Below are positions 57,805 to 64,000 of a stretch of DNA of 64,000 nucleotides, piece by piece. Position 1 is the stretch's first letter. The number at the start of each line of letters is the position of its first letter. Location: positions 44,175,362 through 44,239,361 of the forward strand of contig NC_092234.1 of assembly GCF_036320965.1 (NCBI RefSeq), read 5' to 3'. The position numbers and the translations under genes are program-made. The notes beneath the pieces are model-generated. The model did no database searches. It was not told where the DNA came from and saw only the letters and a program-made list of their open reading frames with translations. The DNA comes from Panulirus ornatus. Taxonomy: Eukaryota; Arthropoda; Malacostraca; Decapoda; Palinuridae.

Positions 57805-57940
57805 ATGGAAATCCAGAAAGGCCATGAGGAACGAGAAGTCCAGCAGTTCTTTAGCGCTCAGGATTGGGGGGCTTTACCCATAATCGAGAAGAAGCGCATT
57901 GGGAATGTCTACAAAATGTATTTACTACAAAAAGAATTAG
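57805..57940 (+). CDS. First coding exon of a KRAB/PRDM9-like protein (partial gene)
   Basis: ATG at 57,805 (GTGATGG, purine at -3) opens 45 codons plus one base, ending at GAATTAG|GTAACG. The frame has no upstream stop until 57,670, but the E2F-type site suggests transcription starts in between. Residues 11-45 contain VQQFFSAQDW, EKKRIGNVYK and LLQKEL. This spacing (FF..xxW...EK.R..NV...Y..L..LG) is that of the KRAB-related box of PRDM7/9-type and some invertebrate zinc-finger proteins. No later exon (SET, zinc fingers) was found in the 6 kb to the window end, so the rest lies outside or this is an orphan exon. The family call is by remembered motif pattern only. Confidence 0.45.
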
Positions 57941-58221
57941 GTAACGTCTTTTGCTGTTTTTTTTGTTAATGGAAAATTGTTGCCTTTAGTTAACGTCTAT
58001 TGCTGTTTTTTGCCGTTGTATGGAAATTTATAGCCTCTGATGTTCCTCATTTTTTGTATGAATGATTAAGATGAACAGGTAAAATCTTTATCAGATACAG
58101 TAATATAAGATGAAATATGCGATTCATGGTACGCGAAATTCATTCCCGTCTAACCTAACCTCAAGAATGTATGTTATATAGAAGACGTAACATTTTCCAC
58201 ACTGGATACGTTAGACTTAAC

Positions 58222-58358
58222 CCAAGTTAGGCTAGGAAACAATTCATTTTGAGCGATTGTTAACCATAGATATATCTTCTTTTTTTTTTCAAAGGTTAGG
58301 AAACAATTAATTTTGACTGATTGTTAGCCATAGATATATATATTTTTTTTTCAAAACC
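58222..58358. repeat. ~68-bp tandem duplication
   Basis: Two copies of GTTAGG-AAACAATT...GATTGTTAGCCATAGATATAT followed by poly(T)CAAA, differing at several sites. Confidence 0.75.
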
Positions 58359-58420
58359 CCAATGTCAAGAAGGCGTCTGCAGGACTTGTCAACTCGCCAC
58401 CAGCTGGACAAGTCGGGTTG

Positions 58421-58422
<2 letters not shown>

Positions 58423-58499
<77 letters not shown>
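58423..58499. repeat. (CT)n microsatellite
   Basis: About 77 bp of CT. An (AG)n of about 71 bp follows at 58,643-58,713, so the two arms are complementary across a 143-bp spacer. Confidence 0.95.
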
Positions 58500-58501
<2 letters not shown>

Positions 58502-58640
58502 GTCAGGGTGTGACGGCGCCTAATTAACAACACCAGTTCACGCAAAATTCAGTTACATTCCCATAAACCCATGGCTCATTACACGGTTTCTTCTATCATC
58601 AAAATTCTGAAGTTAGAAAGAGTGTAAAGTCTTCTATTAG

Positions 58641-58714
<74 letters not shown>

Positions 58715-58912
58715 CCTCTGATTATACCATTGGGAACTTTTCTATTTCAATAGAGTCAGATATTCCTGTGCATTGCTTCATTGTACATTTGATTGCTTGA
58801 TTGGTTTTGAGCGTAACTGATATCAAAATTACCTGGAAAAGCATAGTAATCCAGTCATTCATGGAGAGAAAGCCTGCCCGTAGTAATGTGACACCAGCAA
58901 TTATATTATTAC

Positions 58913-59560
58913 CGTGGAACACCTACTTACGCATTACCGTGGAACACCTACTTACGCATTACCGTCGAACACCTACTTACGCATTACCGTCGAACACCTA
59001 CTTACGCATTACCGTGGAACACCTACTTAAGCATTACCGTGGAACACCTACTTACGCATTACCGTGGAACACCTACTTACGCATTACCGTCGAACACCTA
59101 CTTACGCATTACCGTCGAACACCTACTTACGCATTACCGTCGAACACCTACTTACGCATTACCGTGGAACACCTACTTACGCATTACCGTCGAACACCTA
59201 CTTACGCATTACCGTCGAACACCTACTTACGCATTACCGTCGAACACCTACTTACGCATTACCGTCGAACACCTACTTACGCATTACCGTGGAACACCTA
59301 CTTACGCATTACCGTCGAACACCTACTTACGCATTACCGTCGAACACCTACTTACGCATTACCGTCGAACACCTACTTACGCATTACCGTCGAACACCTA
59401 CTTACGCATTACCGTCGAACACCTACTTACGCATTACCGTCGAACACCTACTTACGCATTACCGTCGAACACCTACTTACGCATTACCGTCGAACACCTA
59501 TTTACGCATTACCGTGGAACACCTACTTACGCATTACCGTGGAACACCTACTTACGCCTT
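58913..59560. repeat. 25-bp minisatellite, ~26 units
   Basis: Units contain GAACACCTACTTACGCATTA and CCGT, with two interspersed forms (CCGTGGAAC and CCGTCGAAC). Since 25 is not a multiple of three, each frame passes through all phases and still has no stop, which produces the 180-277-codon frames seen there. Confidence 0.96.
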
Positions 59561-60049
59561 ACCAACAAAGAAAGAAAATAGGAGTCGCAGAATCATATAT
59601 GAATTACATTAATAAAAGACATAAAGATATTTAGTAATGTTATACAGTTGTATTGATGTAATTGTATATTGATGTAAAAACATGAATATTTTCAAGGAAG
59701 CTAAAATCTGGTGTTCTGAATAGCATTCTAGATGTAAAGGAATTCAAGATACATAATTTGATGGAAAAAAAGATTATTATTTTTATAAATCATTTTCAGG
59801 TTGAAAAGCTCTGAATACCTAATTTCTGTCAGTACTTTTCAAATTCCACAAAATCAATCAGTTATCACCCTAGTGATAAAGATTTATTCCTCTAAATCCA
59901 CTCTATTTGGTTATTACCTCTTCATTCTGAATTCTTTTGAATCGCAGGGTAACTGATAGCGCTACGGTACAGGAAGACATAGCGATGTGTACTTTCCTTC
60001 CACCACTCTGGGCAGTTATTGGTTTTCTTTTATATGATCTTTATTTTTA
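59561..60049. other. AT-rich non-coding stretch
   Basis: Nothing recognised. Confidence 0.55.
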
Positions 60050-60226
60050 TTCCTATTCATCCTCGACATTTCCCTCGTGAGTGAGTCAGCGTCAATAACA
60101 TGACAAAGCCACAGGGGAAAATTCCTCACTTGGCTCCTTGCCCTGTTCCTTCTTTTGAAAAGCCATCCAGGACAGACTTCTACGACACGTAAGGAATACC
60201 TGGGCAGCATTTTTCCCGTTTCAGTG

Positions 60227-60228
<2 letters not shown>
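60050..60228 (-). mobile_element. Family A short element, decayed
   Basis: Degenerate match to family A on the minus strand (TTCCTTCTTTTGAAAAG, CTTCTACGACACGTAAGG on the plus strand), ending at an (AT)n tract at 60,229-60,280. Confidence 0.55.
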
Positions 60229-60286
<58 letters not shown>

Positions 60287-60291
<5 letters not shown>

Positions 60292-60359
60292 TATTATAAT
60301 CGCTGTTTTCCCTTGTCAACGAGGTAGTGCCAGGAACAGACGAAGAATGTCTCATCCAC

Positions 60360-60375
<16 letters not shown>
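60287..60375 (-). mobile_element. Short tail element, family E
   Basis: Complement of the LINE-like tail (CGCTGTTTTCCCTTGTC, GAACAGACGAAGAATG). Its 3' end abuts (AT)n on the left, and an (AC)n of about 30 bp follows on the right. Confidence 0.65.
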
Positions 60376-60394
<19 letters not shown>

Positions 60395-60707
60395 AAGTCC
60401 CAGCACACTTTGTCTGTATTTAAAGGAAGAAAACAACTACTGCTATTACCCTGGTGGAGTTGGGCAATAGGGTGGATCGTTTTTACACTTTATATCCTAA
60501 TGGGGTGTATTGCGGAAAAGTTGTGGATTCATGAGAAAAAATTTGCAAAAAATGTAGCTTTTCAGCGCCAACATCTTTACTTCCCTGAGGGGCTCAAAAA
60601 TTGAAAAATGAGGTATTAAAATGCACATTTATAGAAATAAAATCTAAAGCCGGAAATGTTTATTTTCAAGTGAGGTAGGGTATGTTATATAGAATGTTAT
60701 TATATAT

Positions 60708-60785
60708 TCTACTTATTGCCGTTTCCCGCCTCAGCAAGGTGCCGCCAGGAAACAGACGAAGAATGACCCATCCACTCATATACAC

Positions 60786-60790
<5 letters not shown>
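60708..60790 (-). mobile_element. Short tail element, family E
   Basis: Complement of the tail (GCCGTTTCCCGCCTCAGC, GGAAACAGACGAAGAATG). (AC)n and (AT)n at 60,788-60,871 separate it from the next LINE. Confidence 0.65.
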
Positions 60791-60871
<81 letters not shown>

Positions 60872-60881
<10 letters not shown>

Positions 60882-62556
60882 TTATACTTTGTCGCTGTCT
60901 CCCGCGTTTGCGAGGTAGCGCAAGGAAACAGACGAAAGAAATGGCCCCCCCCCCCATACACATGTATATACATACGTCCACACACGTAAATATACATACC
61001 TACACAGCTTTCCATGGTTTACCCCAGACGCTTCACATGCCTTGCTTCAATCCACTGACAGCACGTCAACCCCGGTATACCACATCGCTCCAATTCACTC
61101 TATTCCTTGCCCTCCTTTCACCCTCCTGCATGTTCAGGCCCCGATCACACAAAATCTTTTTCACTATCTTTCCACCTCCAATTTGGTCTCCCTCTTCTCC
61201 TTGTTCCCTCCACCTCCGACACATATATCTTCTTGGTCAATCTTTCCTCACTCATCCTCTCCATGTGCCCAAACCACTTCAAAACACCCTCTTCTGCTCT
61301 CTCAACCACAGCTCTTTTTATTTCCACACATCTCTCTTACCCTTACATGACTTACTCGATCAAACCACCTCACACCACACATTGTCCTCAAACATCTCAT
61401 TTCCAGCACATCCACCCTCCTGCGCACAACTCTATCCATAGCTCACGCCTCGCAACCATACAACATTGTTGGAACCATTATTCCTTCAAACATGCCCATT
61501 TTTGCTTTCCGAGATAATGTTCTCGACTTCCACACATTCTTCAAGGCTCCCAGGATTTTCGCCCCCTCCCGCACCCTATGATTCACTTCCGCTTCCATGG
61601 TTCCATTCGCTGCCAGATCCACTCCCAGATATCTAAAACACTTCACTTCCTCCAGTTTTTCTCCATTCAAACTTACCTCCCAATTGACTTGACCCTCAAC
61701 CCTACTGTACCTAATAACCTTGCTCTTATTCACATTTACTCTTAACTTTCTTCTCTCACACACTTTACCAAACTCAGTCACCAGCTTCTGCAGTTTCTCA
61801 CATGAATCAGCCACCAGCGCTGTATCATCAGCGAACAACAACTGACTCACTTCCCAAGCTCTCTCATCCCCAACAGACTTCATACTTGCGCCTCTTTCCA
61901 AAACTCTTGCATTCACCTCCCTAACAACCCCATCCATAAACAAATTAAACAACCATGGAGACATCACACACCCCTGCCGCAAACCTACATTCACTGAGAA
62001 CCAATCACTTTCCTCTCTTCCTACACGTACACATGCCTTACATCCTCGATAAAAACTTTTCACTGCTTCTAACAACTTGCCTCCCACACCATATATTCTT
62101 AATACCTTCCACAGAGCATCTCTATCAACTCTATCATATGCCTTCTCCAGATCCATAAATGCTACATACAAATCCATTTGCTTTTCTAAGTATTTCTCAC
62201 ATACATTCTTCAAAGCAAACACCTGATCCACACATCCTCTACCACTTCTGAAACCACACTGCTCTTCCCCAATCTGATGCTCTGTACATGCCTTCACCCT
62301 CTCAATCAATACCCTCCCATATAGTTTACCAGGAATACTCAACAAACTTATACCTCTGTAATTTGAGCACTCACTCTTATCCCCTTTGCCTTTGTACAAT
62401 GGCACTATGCACGCATTCCGCCAATCCTCAGGCACCTCACCATGAGTCATACATACATTAAATAACCTTACCAACCAGTCAACAATACAGTCACCCCCTT
62501 TTTTAATAAATTCCACTGCAATACCATCCAAACCTGCTGCCTTGCCGGCTTTCATC
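60872..62556 (-). mobile_element. RTE-like LINE, 5' truncated
   Basis: From poly(T)/ATTATACTTTGTCGCTG at the left to GGCTTTCAT at 62,556. The minus-strand frame 62,558-61,443 holds GKAAGLDGIAVEF, CGFRSGRG, DLEKAYDRV, GLRQGCVMSPW and FADD. A frameshift near 61,440 separates it from the C-terminal domain (WFGHMERM, RRRGRP at 61,327-61,145). A 3-base gap in the 3' part and further indels make this copy older than the one in intron 1. Confidence 0.85.
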
Positions 62557-62558
62557 AA
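61443..62558 (-). pseudogene. LINE reverse transcriptase domain, interrupted
   Basis: 371 codons covering the complete RT core with catalytic FADD, but without endonuclease and with the C-terminal part out of frame. The frame ends at YGCEA because of TGA in place of a Trp codon (GCGTGAGCTATGG). Confidence 0.8.
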
Positions 62559-64000
62559 ACCACCTCACGCCACATAATGTCCTCAGACATCTCATTTCCA
62601 GCACATCCACCCTCCTCCGAACAACTGTCTGTAGCTCGCGCCTTGCAACCATATAACATTGTTGGAACCACTATTCCTTCAAACATACACATTTTTGCTT
62701 TCAAAGATAACGTTCTCGACTTCCACACATTTTTCAATGCTCCCAGAACCTTCGCCCCCTCCCCCTTCCTATGATTCACTTCTGCTTCCATGGTTCCATC
62801 CGCTGCCAAATCCACTCCCAGATATCTGAAACACTTCACTTCCTCCAGTTTTTCTCCATTCAAACTTACCTCCCAATTTACTTGTCCCTCAACCCTACTG
62901 TACCTGATAACCTTGCTCTTATTCACATTTACTCTCAGCTTTCTTCTTTCACACACTTAACCAAACTCAGTCACCAGCTTCTACAGTTTCTCACCTGAAT
63001 CAGCCACCAGTGCTGTATCATCAGCGAACAACAACTGACTCACTTCCCAAGCTCTCTCATCCACAACAGACTGCATACTTGCCCCTCTTTCCAAAACTCT
63101 TGCATTCACAACCCCATCCATAAACAAATTAAACAACCATGGATACATCACGCACCCCTGCCGCAAACCTACATTCACTGAGAACCAATCACTTTCCTCT
63201 CTTCCTACTCATACACATACCTTACATCATCGATAAAAACTTTTCACTGCTTCTAACAACTTGCCTCCCACACCATATATTCTTAGTACCATCCACAGAG
63301 CATCTCTATCAACTCTATCATATGCCTTCTCCAGATCCATAAATGCTACATACAAATCCATTTGCTTTTCTAAGTATTTCTCACATACATTCTTCAAAGC
63401 AAACACCTAATTCACACATCCTGTACCACTTCTGAAACCACGCTGCTCTTCCCCAATCTGATGCTCTGTATATGCCTTCACCCTCTCAATCAATACCCTC
63501 CCATATAATTTCCCAGGAATACTCAACAAACTTATACCTCTGTAATTTTTATCCCCTTTGCCTTTGTACAATGGCACTATGCATGCATTCTGCCAATCCT
63601 CAGGCACCTCACCATGAGTCATACATACATTAAATAACCTTACCAACCAGTCAACAATACAGTCACCCTCTTTTTTAATAAATTCCACTGCAATACCATC
63701 CAACCCCGCTGCCTTGCCGGCTTTCATCTTCTGCAAAGCTTTTACTATCTCTTCTCTGTTTACCAAATCATTCTCCCTTACCCTCTCACTTTGCACACCA
63801 CCTCGACTAAAACACCCTATATCTGCCACTCTATCATCAAACACATTGAACTAACCTTCAAAATACTCACTCCATCTCCTTCTCACATCACCACTACTAG
63901 TTATCACCTTCCCATTAGCCCCCTTCACTGATGTTCCCATTGTCTTACGCACTTTATTTACTTCCTTCCAAAACATCTTTTTTTTCTCCCTAAGATTTAA
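62557..64000 (-). pseudogene. Older RTE-like LINE copy, runs off the window
   Basis: Starts at CAAACCACCTCACGCC (C-terminal domain) and continues collinearly through RT and the linker to the right edge. Minus-strand frames 62,956-62,555, 63,178-62,981 and 63,844-63,407 carry the pieces. Stops (for example at CACTTAACC near 62,955) and deletions (four residues lost at the VVREV segment) mark it as dead. Its own 3' end is missing at the junction with the neighbouring LINE. Confidence 0.8.

Noticed and set aside
58913..59560. CRISPR-like regular repeats
   Set aside because: Units are contiguous with no unique spacers, no cas genes are present, and the genome is eukaryotic. The same applies to the other arrays.
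58801..59634. 180-277-codon repeat proteins
   Set aside because: By-products of a 25-bp satellite unit without stops; three plus frames give the same peptide in shifted phase.

Overview
The window looks like a decapod-crustacean-type arthropod genome. Three things point there: (TTAGG)n-type telomere-like arrays, very dense long dinucleotide repeats, and many copies of one RTE-like LINE with related short elements. This is inference and the species cannot be named. No bacterial, viral or CRISPR content was seen. || Layout. 1-15.6 kb is a satellite-rich block with more than ten unrelated minisatellites (units of about 12-41 bp), long (AT)n/(GT)n/(CT)n tracts, a TTAGG-type array, tRNA-derived SINEs and a decayed Jockey-like LINE, and no supportable gene. 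15.6-21.4 kb is mostly plain sequence with a SINE and a degenerate CCTAA-type array. 21.4-29.2 kb holds decayed LINE and SINE copies and a pogo/Tigger-like DNA transposon remnant. || 29,515-44,355 (minus strand) is the one confidently identified gene. It is a five-coding-exon mitochondrial carrier most like SLC25A44, the mitochondrial branched-chain amino acid carrier. The spliced product is 334 aa, all junctions are GT-AG and all phases agree. Introns 1 and 3 (about 6 kb each) are filled with LINEs. One LINE in intron 1 is flanked by an apparently perfect 168-bp direct repeat. One in intron 3 has the inverted structure expected from twin priming and an 11-bp target-site duplication. A second twin-primed copy lies just upstream of the gene at 45.3-48.4 kb. 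|| 48.4-51.5 kb is older LINE debris. 51.5-57.6 kb is mostly unique, with a few weak 5'-exon candidates. At 57.7-57.94 kb a small open exon with an E2F-type site upstream encodes a KRAB/PRDM9-like N-terminal motif and ends at a good splice donor; the rest of that gene is not visible. 58.4-60.9 kb is satellites and SINE pieces. 60.9-64 kb holds two abutting LINE copies. || A recurring theme is that the LINE 3' end carries a small conserved hairpin (CTCGC-AAAC-GCGGG). The same hairpin ends at least two short non-coding repeat families here, which suggests that the short elements borrow the LINE machinery.
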